A DNA stretch of 10,661 bases. Origin: an uncultured beta proteobacterium. Its GTDB lineage: Bacteria; Pseudomonadota; Gammaproteobacteria; Burkholderiales; Rhodocyclaceae. This document shows, piece after piece, positions 1 to 8,561 of the stretch. The notes under the pieces were generated by a model. The model did not search any database. It was not told the DNA's origin and saw only the letters and a program-made list of their open reading frames with translations. The stretch is taken from the NCBI GenBank assembly GCA_903933395.1, contig CAIZKA010000016.1, positions 1 to 10,661 of the forward strand. The letters are read 5' to 3'. The first letter of the stretch is position 1; each line of letters starts with the position of its first letter. Made by a program: the position numbers and the translations under genes.

Positions 1-374
1 GCCACGGTCAGGCAGGGACGCGCCGCATCGTGCACCAGAATCCAGTCGTCGCCGATTTCAGCCTCGCCACCGAGTTCGTTCGCCATCGCCCGCAGGCCGT
101 TGGCGACGCTTTGCGCGCGGGTATCGCCGCCGCAGCGCAGGACGTGTAATTTCGGGCCGAGCGTCGCCATCGCCGCCGCCGGCCAATGGGTATCGTCCGG
201 CGCCAGCACCACGAATACCTGCGCAATTGCCGGCGTGGCGCACAATGTCGCCAGGGCATGCCGGATCATCGGCTGCCCCGCCAGCGGCAGGTATTGCTTG
301 GGCACGGCGCGCCCCGAGAGCGCATGCATGCGCGAACCCGAGCCAGCAGCAGGAACCAGTGCGTAATAAGCCAT
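1..374 (-). CDS. ispD: 2-C-methyl-D-erythritol 4-phosphate cytidylyltransferase, N-terminal part (runs off the left edge)
   Basis: IspD joins CTP and 2-C-methyl-D-erythritol 4-phosphate to give CDP-methylerythritol and pyrophosphate, the third step of the MEP route to isoprenoids, in the cytosol. The 124 visible residues begin MAYYALVPAAGSGSRM, the glycine-rich nucleotide-binding loop with the expected arginine (R16). PKQYLPLAG follows (K26, the counterpart of the catalytic lysine), and then VHDAARPC at residues 114-121, the signature around the metal- and substrate-binding aspartate. The family is about 230 residues, so roughly 45% is missing at the C-terminus. The ATG at 372-374 is the natural start because the Rossmann-like first strand begins at once, yet no Shine-Dalgarno sequence precedes it. 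Its usual partner ispF is not visible and would have to lie to the left. The gene is divergent from the Memo-AMMECR1 gene. Confidence 0.93.
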   Translation of the reverse strand, partial: MAYYALVPAAGSGSRMHALSGRAVPKQYLPLAGQPMIRHALATLCATPAIAQVFVVLAPDDTHWPAAAMATLGPKLHVLRCGGDTRAQSVANGLRAMANELGGEAEIGDDWILVHDAARPCLTV

Positions 375-380
375 CTTGTA

Positions 381-386
381 ATTCTA
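381..386 (-). promoter_or_regulatory. Possible -10 element for ispD, very close to the start codon
   Basis: On the minus strand the hexamer TAGAAT matches the sigma70 -10 consensus at five of six positions and ends six bases before the ispD ATG. No good -35 box lies 16-18 bases upstream (the best is TGAACT, three of six). If this is the real -10, transcription would start at or next to the ATG and the message would be leaderless, which agrees with the absence of a ribosome binding site. It sits inside a small inverted repeat, TTGTA-N6-TACAA (376-391). This is an inference from short motifs only. Confidence 0.3.
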
Positions 387-434
387 TACAATCGGCCTAC
401 ATTAGTTCATGGAAGCGCCGATCAGGTACCAATT

Positions 435-503
435 CGTCATTCCGGCGAACGCCGGAATCCAGGGGAGTCACGGCACTGGACACCGGCTTTCGCCGGTGTG
501 ACG
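435..503. repeat. 69-bp palindromic dispersed repeat (REP/MITE-like) in the ispD-amr intergenic region
   Basis: The outer ends are inverted copies, CGTCA (435-439) and TGACG (499-503). The inner ends TCCAG (458-462) and CTGGA (476-480) are also inverted. Each half folds into its own hairpin: TTCCGGCG/CGCCGGAA (440-457, 8-bp stem around AA) and CACCGGC/GCCGGTG (481-498, 7-bp stem around TTTC). This is the CGTCATTCC...GGAATCCAG...CTGGA...TGACG pattern I know as a dispersed repeat in many Proteobacteria, here with diverged halves. It has no coding capacity. It ends 35 bases before the amr start codon, so it lies in that gene's probable promoter or leader region and could act as a terminator or mRNA-stability structure. 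Confidence 0.7.
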
Positions 504-528
504 GCTTGTTCAGTGCAGCAATTTGCGC

Positions 529-533
529 GAGGA
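529..533 (+). promoter_or_regulatory. Ribosome binding site fixing the start of the Memo-AMMECR1 fusion gene
   Basis: GAGGA lies five bases before the ATG at 539-541. The same reading frame is open much further upstream (an ATG at 227), but that extension would run through the divergent ispD start and through the palindromic repeat. The family's conserved N-terminal RPPAVAGSFYPG begins at residue 8 when the ATG at 539 is used. Confidence 0.75.
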
Positions 534-538
534 CCCAT

Positions 539-1875
539 ATGACCGCTGCCACCGCCACCCGACCGCCGGCCGTCGCCGGCAGCTTCTACCCCGGCGATCC
601 CGCCAGCCTGCGCGACGATCTCACCGCCTGCCTCGCCGTCCAGCCGGCGCCGACTCCTGCGGGACTGCTCAAGGCGATCATCGTGCCACACGCCGGCTAC
701 GTCTATTCCGGCAGCACCGCCGGCAAGGCTTACGCCCTGCTCGCCCCGCTGGCCGGACGCATCCGTCGCGTCGTGCTGCTCGGCCCCTGCCACCGCGTCG
801 CCGTGCAGGGGCTGGCGGCGCCGACGGTGCAGGCCTTCGCCACGCCGCTGGGCAGCATTCCACTGGACCGCGCCGCGCTCGATGCGCTGGCCGACCTGCC
901 GCAGGTGGTCGCCAGCGATGCCGCCCATGCCCAGGAACACTCGCTGGAGGTGCAACTGCCCTTCCTGCAGACCGTGCTGGGCGAGTTCACGCTGGTGCCG
1001 CTGGCCGTCGGCCGGACCGGTGCCGCCGAGGTCGCGCAAGTCATCGCCCGGCTCTGGGGCGGCCCCGAAACCCTGATCGTGATCAGCTCCGACCTCTCGC
1101 ATTTCCACGGCTATGCCGAAGCGCAGAAGATCGACCACGCCACGGCCGACCACATCCTGGCCCTGGAACAACTGACCAGCTTCGAGCAGGCCTGCGGCGC
1201 GCTGCCGATCAACGGAATGATCGCCGTGGCACGCCAGCGCGGCTTGCGCATCGAGCGCATCGCGCAGTGCAACTCGGGCGATACCGCCGGCGACAAGACG
1301 CGTGTGGTCGGCTACGCCTCCTTCGCGCTCTACGAACCCGATGCGGCCACCACCGATATCGGTCCCGCCCTGCTGGTGCGCGCACGCAATGCCATCGCCG
1401 CCCAACTCGGGCAGGCGACGCAGGCCGAGCCCGCACATCCGGCGCTGAACCAGCCCGGCGCCACCTTCGTCACGCTGACGCAGAACGGCGCCCTGCGCGG
1501 CTGCATCGGCTCGCTGCAGGCGCATCGACCGCTCGACCAGGACGTGCGCGCCAATGCCCTCGCCGCCGCCTTCCGCGACCCGCGCTTCCCACCGCTGACG
1601 CAGGCCGAACTGGCGCGCACCCGGGTCGAGGTCTCCTTGCTGACCGCGCCGCAGCCGATGACATGCAGCGACGAAGCCGACGCCCTGCGCCGGTTGCGGC
1701 CGAACATCGACGGCATCATCTTCATTGCCGGACAGAAAAGAAGCACCTTCCTGCCGCAGGTCTGGGAACAGATTCCCGACCCGCGCACGTTCATGGCCCA
1801 CCTCAAGCAGAAGGCCGGCCTGCCCGCCGATTACTGGTCCTCTGAAGTGCAACTGCAACGCTACGAGGTACAGAA

Positions 1876-1900
<25 letters not shown>
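539..1900 (+). CDS. Fused AmmeMemoRadiSam protein: Memo-like (AmrB) plus AMMECR1-like (AmrA)
   Basis: This 453-residue soluble protein has two domains. Residues 8-266 are Memo-like: AVAGSFYPGD at 11-20, PHAGYVYSG at 50-58, LGPCH at 81-85, EHSLEVQLPF at 133-142, SSDLSHF at 183-189 and QCNSGDT at 243-249. Compared from memory with human MEMO1, the metal ligands H49, H81 and C244 correspond to H51, H85 and C244. Residues 275-450 are an AMMECR1 domain, identified by its invariant LRGCIG at 319-324, the RDPRF at 346-350 and a C-terminal TFLPQVWEQIPD. In many genomes these are separate genes; here they form one continuous frame, with the linker near residues 266-275. The next gene, the radical SAM partner, starts inside its last codons. 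The biochemical role of the module is not established; Memo has been linked to copper/redox chemistry and resembles non-haem iron dioxygenases in fold. I am sure of the family, not of a function. Confidence 0.9.
1865..1868 (+). promoter_or_regulatory. Ribosome binding site of amrS inside the end of the upstream gene
   Basis: GAGG lies seven bases before the ATG at 1876-1878, within the final codons of the Memo-AMMECR1 gene. This supports the overlapping start and suggests translational coupling. Confidence 0.65.
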
Positions 1901-2964
<1,064 letters not shown>

Positions 2965-2973
<9 letters not shown>

Positions 2974-2996
2974 AGAAGCGCCGTTCTGCCGGCGCT
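2965..2996 (+). terminator. Overlapping alternative hairpins at the end of amrS
   Basis: GGCGCTT (2965-2971) pairs perfectly with AAGCGCC (2976-2982), with the amrS TGA partly in the four-base loop. The same middle arm, as AGCGCCG (2977-2983), can instead pair with CGGCGCT (2990-2996) around a six-base loop. The two hairpins are mutually exclusive. Neither is followed by a clear run of T, so an intrinsic terminator is only possible; protection of the mRNA 3' end is equally plausible. Confidence 0.35.
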
Positions 2997-3214
2997 GATC
3001 TCCCGTTTGTTTCGCTGGCAAGTGGCAAATACCGGCGGTTCCTGCTCCCCGGCATCGCACCCCGTCCGTGACTTTTTACCGTGCAGCGGCAAAAAATGCG
3101 CCATATCATGGACATGGAGGTTCCAGCGCTTGCCGGACATGGCGCTGCGGATCAATGATGAAGGCATTTCTTGAATTTGCAATGCTCTCGATACATTCAG
3201 GACAGCAGGTTTTT
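2974..3214 (+). other. Intergenic region between amrS and the GGDEF-EAL gene
   Basis: This 241-base stretch contains the second amrS-end hairpin and a small inverted repeat, CAGCGC (3124-3129) with GCGCTG (3142-3147). It also contains in-frame upstream ATGs for the next gene at 3155, 3158 and 3182. The region is less biased in composition than the flanking genes and the frame through it gives no recognisable protein. It probably holds the promoter of the sensor gene, but I could not pick a convincing -35/-10 pair. Confidence 0.5.
3207..3209 (+). promoter_or_regulatory. Ribosome binding site deciding the GGDEF-EAL start
   Basis: AGG (within CAGCAGG) lies five bases before the ATG at 3215-3217. 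Starting there puts two basic arginines and a lysine directly before the first membrane helix, as expected. The longer frame back to 3068 adds 49 residues without domain character. The ATG at 3182 (11 residues earlier) remains an alternative. Confidence 0.5.
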
Positions 3215-6124
3215 ATGAAATTCTTCTCTGCGCGACGACTGCCCGATCTCAAGGCCACGATCGCGGCATTCACCGTGACGCTTTTTGTCAGCACCATCTG
3301 GGTGCTGGCGCACGACATGGGCGAAAAGGTCCGCGAAAACTTCAAGGCCAGCCTTGCGGCCCAGCAGTGGCAGATCGTCAAGCACGTCGCCGGCAACATC
3401 GATGAAGCCATCAGCTTGCGCATCAGTACCCTTGTCGATACGGCCTCGCTGATCGATCAGGACTTGATGACCCGTCGCGGTCAGCTGCAGGCCTTTCTAG
3501 CAGCGAAAAAGCCGCTGGAGCGCATGTTCAATGCGGGCGTGCTGGTCATCTCCAGGGAAGGCGTCGGCCTCGCCGACACGGCGAATCTCGAGGCCCCGGC
3601 AGCCGCCAGCCATGCCGATGCGGATTTTTTCCGCAAGGTCATGGCCACAGGAAAGCCGGCAATCGGCAAGCCGGTTCTCGATCGATATACGGGCAAGCCC
3701 GCAATAAACATTGCCGTGCCGATCCGCAATGGCAGGAACGAAATCATCGGCGTTCTCGCCGGGGCCAGCCCGGTCGCCGGGCAGGACCTGATGAGCGAAG
3801 TGCTGCCTTCCAAGCTGCGCATGGAGGGAGACCTTCACGTCATTTCGTCGGCCGATGGAATGTTCGTGTCCTCGACCGATCCGGCCAATATCCTGCAAGC
3901 CGAGCCGGCGGCCGGCAGCAATCCGGTGTATGACCGCTACAAGCAGGGTTACGAAGGCTCGGGCATCGCCGTCGATGCTCAGGGCGTCGAGACCCTCAAT
4001 TCGGCAAAGCGCGTCAATGGCACCGGCTGGCTGGTGTTTGCGAGCCTGCCGACATCGACCGCCTTCAAGTCGCTTGAATCCCTGCAACGGGAAATCTACA
4101 AGAATGCCGCGCTGGCCTCGATCATCATCGCCCTGCTGATCTGGCTGTTCCTGCACAGCCAGATCAGCCCGCTCGGCCACGCGGCAAAGGCCATCGACGC
4201 AATGACGGCAGGACACGAGGAACTTCGTCCGCTACCGCTGGATGGCAGCAAGGAAATCCGGTTGATGCTCGACAGCTTCAACAAGCTGCAGGACCGCATC
4301 AAGGAGCAACAGCAGGCACTGCGCAGCCGCGAGGAACAGCAGAGGGTCTCGGCCTCGGTGTTCGAAGGCACCAGCGAGGCCATCCTGGTCTGCGACGCCG
4401 ACACCCGCATCATCAGCGTCAATCGCGCCTTCTGCAAAATGACCGGCTATGCCGAAAGCGAACTGGTCGGGCAAACTCCGGACCTGTTGAAATCCGGCCA
4501 GCATACGCGCAGCTTCTATCAGGAGATGTGGGCCTCGCTGCAGAACTGCGGCCAATGGCAGGGGGAAATCTGGAACCGCAGGAAAAGCGGCGAAATCTAT
4601 CCCGAGCGGATCACCATTTCGGCGCTCTACGACGAGGCCGGCAAGGTACAGCGTTATATCGCCATCGCGGCCGACATCACCGCGAGCAAGAAGGTGGAAA
4701 ACGAGATCAACAGCCTGGCTTTCTACGACCCGCTGACCGACCTGCCCAACCGCCGGCTGCTGCTCGACCGGCTGCGGCAGGCGATGGCCTACAGCACCAG
4801 AAGTGCGAACCATGGCGCCCTGCTGTTCATCGACCTGGACAATTTCAAGACCCTCAACGACACCCTCGGCCACGACACCGGCGACCTGTTGCTGCGGCAG
4901 GTCGCGCAGCGGCTCTCCGGCTGCGTTCGCGAGGGCGACACGGTCGCCCGCCTCGGCGGCGACGAGTTCGTGGTGATGCTGCAGGACCTGAGCAATGACG
5001 CGCTCGAAGCCGCCGCCCAGGCCGAAATCGTCGGTGAAAAATTCCTCGCCGTCTGCAGCCAGCCCTATCAGCTCGCCGGCTGCACGCATCACAGCACCAC
5101 CAGCATCGGCATCGCCCTGTTCGTGAACCACGATGAGAGCAGCGACGAACTGATGAAACGGGCCGATCTGGCGATGTACCAGGCGAAGGCTTCGGGGCGC
5201 AACAGCCTGCGCTTCTTCGATCCCGAAATGCAGGAAGCGATCATGGCCCGCGTTGCGCTGGAGGCGGATCTGCGTCAGGCGATCGGGAAGAACGAATTCC
5301 AGATTTGCTACCAGGCCCAGGTCGATGGCGACGGCCGCATTGCCGGCGTCGAGGCCTTGCTGCGCTGGCAGCACCCCAAACGCGGCCTGGTGTCGCCCCT
5401 CGATTTCATTCCCCTCGCCGAAGATACCGGCCTGATCCTGTCCGTCGGGCACTGGGTTCTGGAGACAACCTGCAGCCAGTTGGCGGCGTGGGCGGCAAGG
5501 CCGGAAACGGCTCACCTCGTGATCGCGGTGAACGTCAGCGCACGCCAGTTCCGCCACCGCGAATTCGTCGCGCAGGTTCTGGAGGTCCTAGAGCGCACCG
5601 GCGCCAACCCGCAGCGACTGAAGCTGGAGCTTACCGAGAGCCTGCTGGTGGATGACGTGGAAGACGTCATCGCCAAGATGACAGCATTGCGGGCCAGGGG
5701 AGTAAGTTTTGCGCTCGACGATTTCGGCACCGGGTATTCGTCCCTCTCCTACCTGAAACGATTGCCGCTCGACCAGCTGAAAATCGACCAGAGTTTTGTG
5801 CGGGACATTCTGTGCAATGCCAACGATGCCGCCATCGCCAAGATGATCGTCTCGCTGGCCGAGGCCATGGGCCTGGCAGTCATCGCGGAAGGCGTGGAAA
5901 CCGAAGCGCAGCGGGATTTCCTGGCGCACCAGGGGTGCCGCTCCTACCAAGGCTTCCTCTTCAGCCGCCCGCTGCCCCTGAAAGAATTCGAGGCCCATTT
6001 TTCGGCGAGGCTGATACTTCTGCGCATTGCACTGGAATCGGTCGTCGGCCAGGAAGGTCGAACCAACCCGGCTGACGGAGGCAGGTTTCCTTGGAAGGAA
6101 AAAGGAACCGGATACGGCATGTGA
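3215..6124 (+). CDS. Membrane sensor with Cache-like, HAMP, PAS, GGDEF and EAL regions (diguanylate cyclase/phosphodiesterase)
   Basis: This 969-residue inner-membrane protein turns an external signal into changes in c-di-GMP. Helix 1 spans about residues 12-31. A periplasmic region with Cache-like character (FFRKVMATGKPAIGKPVLD, then a VPI and GVLAG strand pair) follows to about 296. Helix 2 is at about 297-317 and leads into a HAMP-like segment to about 370. A PAS domain covers about 379-490. The GGDEF domain has DPLTDLPNRR, DLDNFKTLND and an intact GGDEF at 581-585, with an RxxD product-inhibition site (REGD) five residues before it. The EAL domain has EALLRW at 713-718, NVSARQF, ELTES, DDFGTGYSSL, LKIDQSFV, EGVE and QGFLFSRPL, so the phosphodiesterase residues are also present. 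Both activities look possible; which dominates cannot be read from sequence. The ligand is unknown. It is convergent with the two-partner secretion operon, so a functional link to the exoprotein is only a guess. Confidence 0.92.
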   Translation: MKFFSARRLPDLKATIAAFTVTLFVSTIWVLAHDMGEKVRENFKASLAAQQWQIVKHVAGNIDEAISLRISTLVDTASLIDQDLMTRRGQLQAFLAAKKPLERMFNAGVLVISREGVGLADTANLEAPAAASHADADFFRKVMATGKPAIGKPVLDRYTGKPAINIAVPIRNGRNEIIGVLAGASPVAGQDLMSEVLPSKLRMEGDLHVISSADGMFVSSTDPANILQAEPAAGSNPVYDRYKQGYEGSGIAVDAQGVETLNSAKRVNGTGWLVFASLPTSTAFKSLESLQREIYKNAALASIIIALLIWLFLHSQISPLGHAAKAIDAMTAGHEELRPLPLDGSKEIRLMLDSFNKLQDRIKEQQQALRSREEQQRVSASVFEGTSEAILVCDADTRIISVNRAFCKMTGYAESELVGQTPDLLKSGQHTRSFYQEMWASLQNCGQWQGEIWNRRKSGEIYPERITISALYDEAGKVQRYIAIAADITASKKVENEINSLAFYDPLTDLPNRRLLLDRLRQAMAYSTRSANHGALLFIDLDNFKTLNDTLGHDTGDLLLRQVAQRLSGCVREGDTVARLGGDEFVVMLQDLSNDALEAAAQAEIVGEKFLAVCSQPYQLAGCTHHSTTSIGIALFVNHDESSDELMKRADLAMYQAKASGRNSLRFFDPEMQEAIMARVALEADLRQAIGKNEFQICYQAQVDGDGRIAGVEALLRWQHPKRGLVSPLDFIPLAEDTGLILSVGHWVLETTCSQLAAWAARPETAHLVIAVNVSARQFRHREFVAQVLEVLERTGANPQRLKLELTESLLVDDVEDVIAKMTALRARGVSFALDDFGTGYSSLSYLKRLPLDQLKIDQSFVRDILCNANDAAIAKMIVSLAEAMGLAVIAEGVETEAQRDFLAHQGCRSYQGFLFSRPLPLKEFEAHFSARLILLRIALESVVGQEGRTNPADGGRFPWKEKGTGYGM

Positions 6125-6140
6125 AAGTCAGTGAAAGTCG
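6121..6140 (+). repeat. Tandem 10-bp direct repeat at the end of the GGDEF-EAL gene
   Basis: GTGAAAGTCA is followed directly by GTGAAAGTCG; the first copy contains the TGA stop. This looks like a short local duplication with no visible role. Confidence 0.5.
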
Positions 6141-6158
6141 GCGCCGGCGGGACGGCGC
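6141..6158. terminator. GC-rich hairpin between convergent genes, possible bidirectional terminator
   Basis: GCGCCG (6141-6146) pairs with CGGCGC (6153-6158) around a six-base loop, and flanking AAAG (6135-6138) and CTTT (6158-6161) can partly extend the stem with a three-base bulge. The hairpin lies 17 bases past the GGDEF-EAL stop and 66 bases past the FecR stop on the other strand, the expected place for a shared terminator. The T-tract is only three bases long, so termination strength is doubtful. Confidence 0.4.
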
Positions 6159-6224
6159 TTTCGATGCGCAAAGAGACATTCATGGCAAATGCGCCGCCGT
6201 ATTCCTGCCGCAACTGGCGCGACC

Positions 6225-6953
6225 TTAGCGAACGCTGCACTCCAGTTCGCCGCTACGACCCGGGCCGATGAGCAGGGACACCGGCCCATCGGCCTGCGGC
6301 GGCAGAATCAGACGTATCGCATTCGCAGGCGTCACCTTTTCACCGGGCATCGTCAGGCTCGGCACGAACAGGAACTCACCAGCCCCGACATCGGTCTCCC
6401 CGGCCGAATTGCGCGCGAAGACAATGCCTTCGGTGACCTCGAGATGCAGGCCGTTGCGCGGCGGCTGCCCGCTGGAAGATGCAATGCCGGCGCAGTCGTC
6501 GGCGCAATAGAGCAGCAGGAAGCGGGTGCCGCGTATGCCGATGGTGGCGGTCGGTGTGGAGAGGCGATAATTGAGGGGATTGCGACGGGCAAGCAGTCCG
6601 GTGACGGCACGGAGCCCGCCCTTGATCAGGCTGCTGGCAAATCCGTCCTGCGCCGGCTGGGTCTCATCCGAGCGCATTGTATCAATGCGTACCAGGCTGT
6701 TTGGGCTCACCAGAATCTCGCTCTGATCGGAAAAGCGGATTCGCGCATAGGCCCGGTCAGACGTTGAAATAAGATCCCCCTCCCGAATTGCGGAGCGCAG
6801 CGAAAGAACGCGCGAGTCGCCGTTGCTTGCCTGGGCCACGACTACATCGGACAAAGCCGCCACCTCTCCCGTCAAGGCCATCGCCGCGGGATGCCATAGC
6901 ACCGCCGTTGCAAGGAGAACGATTCGAACCGTATGCCACATTGCCGCCACCAT
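6225..6953 (-). CDS. Secreted FecR-domain protein, last gene of the two-partner secretion operon
   Basis: This 242-residue protein has a signal peptide: hydrophobic RIVLLATAVLW (10-20) and a likely cleavage after AAMA at 26. The rest is a FecR-type domain with ALSDVVVAQ, a LREG-like IREGDLISTSDRAYARI segment (57-72), a DQSEILVSPNS strand pair (76-86) and the hallmark LSTPTATIGIRGTRF (131-145). It has no N-terminal anti-sigma region and no second membrane helix, so it is not a classical FecR regulator; it is probably a soluble periplasmic or surface protein. It contains three cysteines: C150 and C154 (YCADDC), which could pair, and C239 three residues from the C-terminus. The start follows the tpsB stop by two bases, and a GGAG nine bases upstream (6963-6966) lies within tpsB, so translation is probably coupled. 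An ATG four codons later is an alternative start. The function in secretion is unknown. Confidence 0.85.
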   Translation of the reverse strand: MVAAMWHTVRIVLLATAVLWHPAAMALTGEVAALSDVVVAQASNGDSRVLSLRSAIREGDLISTSDRAYARIRFSDQSEILVSPNSLVRIDTMRSDETQPAQDGFASSLIKGGLRAVTGLLARRNPLNYRLSTPTATIGIRGTRFLLLYCADDCAGIASSSGQPPRNGLHLEVTEGIVFARNSAGETDVGAGEFLFVPSLTMPGEKVTPANAIRLILPPQADGPVSLLIGPGRSGELECSVR

Positions 6954-6955
6954 GA

Positions 6956-8530
6956 TCAGAAGCTCCAGGCCACAGAGAACGCGCCACGCACCTGGTTGCG
7001 TTCCCGTGAGCCGCCGGAATCAAGAATCTGGGCAAAGTCGAGCCGGGCCGACAGGCTGCGCATGAAGCCATAGCGCGCGCCGAGACCCCAACTGGATAAT
7101 CCGTTGCGATGGACCTCACCCGGCAGCGGATTGACCCGCCAGGTTGTGCCTGAGTCATAGAATGAAAGGAGCCGCAGATTGCCGCCGGAAAGCCCCAGCG
7201 TAGTTGCCAGTTCGGGCGTATAGATCTCGATGCTGCCCGACAGGCCGCGGTCGTCGGCAAGTTCGCGCTCGAGGAATCCGCGCACCGAGTACATGCCACC
7301 GATGCCGAACTGCTCGCCGGAGACCAGCATATCGTCCGTGTACTGGCCGTTGAACAGTCCGCGCAACTGGAAATCACCGGGCAGCGCGGCAACGGCGTTG
7401 GCACCGTAGCGCAACACCGTATAGCGTGAGTCGGCGCCGGCGCGCGCCGCCTGGAAGGCGGCACCGTCGCCATTTGTTCCGCCCGGAATATTGTGCGCCA
7501 CCTGAAGGTAAAAACCGCCTTCGGCCTGCGCGGCGCGCAAGGTGCCGCTGTAAGTGAGGCCGACAGGATGGAGCGTGATGTCCGGGACCACTCCAGCACC
7601 GTCCAGCAGCACCTGGTTGTCGAATGCGCGGTAGTCAAGGCTTGCCGAAAGCTTTTGCTCCAGGGCGCCCCAGCGCGGCAAATAGTAGCTCCAGCGTGCG
7701 CCCAGGAATTTACCGCTGCCGCTGACGTTGAACAGACCCTGTACGACACCTGAATTGACGTCGGAGTAACCGGCCGCCATCTCGAGCGCGGAATTTAATT
7801 CGTAGAAAGGTATGCGGTAGCCGAGACCGACGATCGTGACCTTGGAAATTTCCGTCGGGGAGCCGACGATCTGCGCGCTGATCGAGTGATCGCTGTCGAA
7901 CAGGTTGGAATTCTGATAGCCGAAGCGCAGCCTGTAGTCACCGGTCGCGCTGGTGCCGGTATTGTCGAGAGCAATGGTGAAGCGTGATGGATCCTCTTCG
8001 ACGACGCGCACCGTCGCATCAATGCGATCCTCCGTCTGCCCTGCACGCAACAGCACCTCGATGCGTTTGGAAGGGTCTTCCGAGAGCATCTGCAGGTTGC
8101 GTGCAATGTCGGCTGAATTCGGCACCTGACCTTCGCGCAGGGCGGGAAGGCTGGCGCGAATATTGGCTTCCCCGAAAATGGTGTTGCCTTCGACGCTGAC
8201 GGTCCCGACTACCGGTTGCACGACGGCGATCCTGATCACGCCGCGCGTGATGTCCTGCTCCGGCAGCAGCACGCGCACGGCCCCGTAGCCCTGGTCCGCG
8301 TATAGACGTTGCAGTGCGTCGACGGCGCTCTGGATGTCTGCCAGTTCCCTGTTCGTTCCAACGTGTGCGTTGACTGCCTGCTCCACCAGTTCTGCCGGCA
8401 ACAGGGTGTTGCCGGCCACCTCGAAGCGGTTGATGTCGAAGCGTGGCGCCGGCGCCGGCTCGACTTGCGCCAAGGCTTGCAGCGCCAGCACAGTGGCGAC
8501 AAATACAACGAGAATGCGTGCAATTGCCAT
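6956..8530 (-). CDS. Two-partner secretion outer-membrane translocator (TpsB; ShlB/FhaC/HecB family, Omp85 superfamily)
   Basis: This 524-residue outer-membrane protein moves a partner exoprotein from periplasm to cell surface. It has a signal peptide with cleavage likely after ALQALA at 21. Two POTRA-like domains follow: FDINRFEVAGNTLLP with the alpha-beta pattern to about 107, and VSVEGNTIFGEANIRASLP to about 180. The rest is a transmembrane beta-barrel of alternating residues carrying the Omp85 motif VRGF at 416-419 and ending in WSF, the terminal aromatic signal for BAM-mediated insertion. The length is typical of the family (about 500-580). It sits 31 bases after the sulfotransferase-like gene and two bases before the FecR gene. 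The Shine-Dalgarno match is weak (GAG about five bases upstream). The TpsA fragment encoded upstream in the same operon is the obvious substrate. Confidence 0.92.
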   Translation of the reverse strand: MAIARILVVFVATVLALQALAQVEPAPAPRFDINRFEVAGNTLLPAELVEQAVNAHVGTNRELADIQSAVDALQRLYADQGYGAVRVLLPEQDITRGVIRIAVVQPVVGTVSVEGNTIFGEANIRASLPALREGQVPNSADIARNLQMLSEDPSKRIEVLLRAGQTEDRIDATVRVVEEDPSRFTIALDNTGTSATGDYRLRFGYQNSNLFDSDHSISAQIVGSPTEISKVTIVGLGYRIPFYELNSALEMAAGYSDVNSGVVQGLFNVSGSGKFLGARWSYYLPRWGALEQKLSASLDYRAFDNQVLLDGAGVVPDITLHPVGLTYSGTLRAAQAEGGFYLQVAHNIPGGTNGDGAAFQAARAGADSRYTVLRYGANAVAALPGDFQLRGLFNGQYTDDMLVSGEQFGIGGMYSVRGFLERELADDRGLSGSIEIYTPELATTLGLSGGNLRLLSFYDSGTTWRVNPLPGEVHRNGLSSWGLGARYGFMRSLSARLDFAQILDSGGSRERNQVRGAFSVAWSF

Positions 8531-8561
8531 AGGACTCAGTTCATTTCACCGGCGCGAATGA

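Noticed and set aside
227..538. Upstream extension of the Memo-AMMECR1 frame to an ATG at 227
   Set aside because: It crosses the divergent ispD coding start and the palindromic repeat and adds no family residues; the ATG at 539 has a good ribosome binding site and the conserved N-terminus follows at once.
437..1858. Long open frame antisense to the Memo-AMMECR1 gene (473 residues), and another in a second plus-strand frame (523-1845)
   Set aside because: High G+C makes stops rare in shadow frames; the translations are arginine/glycine/alanine-rich without domains, while the overlapping frame has clear Memo and AMMECR1 motifs.
3171..3197. Possible sigma70 promoter before the GGDEF-EAL gene (TTGAAT ... 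TACATT)
   Set aside because: The spacing is only 15 bases and the -10 match is poor, so I do not call it.
3068..3214. N-terminal extension of the GGDEF-EAL protein from 3068
   Set aside because: The extra 49 residues are low in domain character and would bury the first membrane helix; the ATG at 3215 has a nearby AGG and a normal basic N-terminus.
4232..5557. 441-residue open frame antisense to the GGDEF-EAL gene
   Set aside because: It lies wholly opposite conserved GGDEF and EAL motifs and shows no recognisable protein features.
6757..7749. 330-residue open frame on the same strand as tpsB, in another frame
   Set aside because: It overlaps the well-supported TpsB barrel and the FecR signal-peptide region; the composition is typical of a shadow frame.
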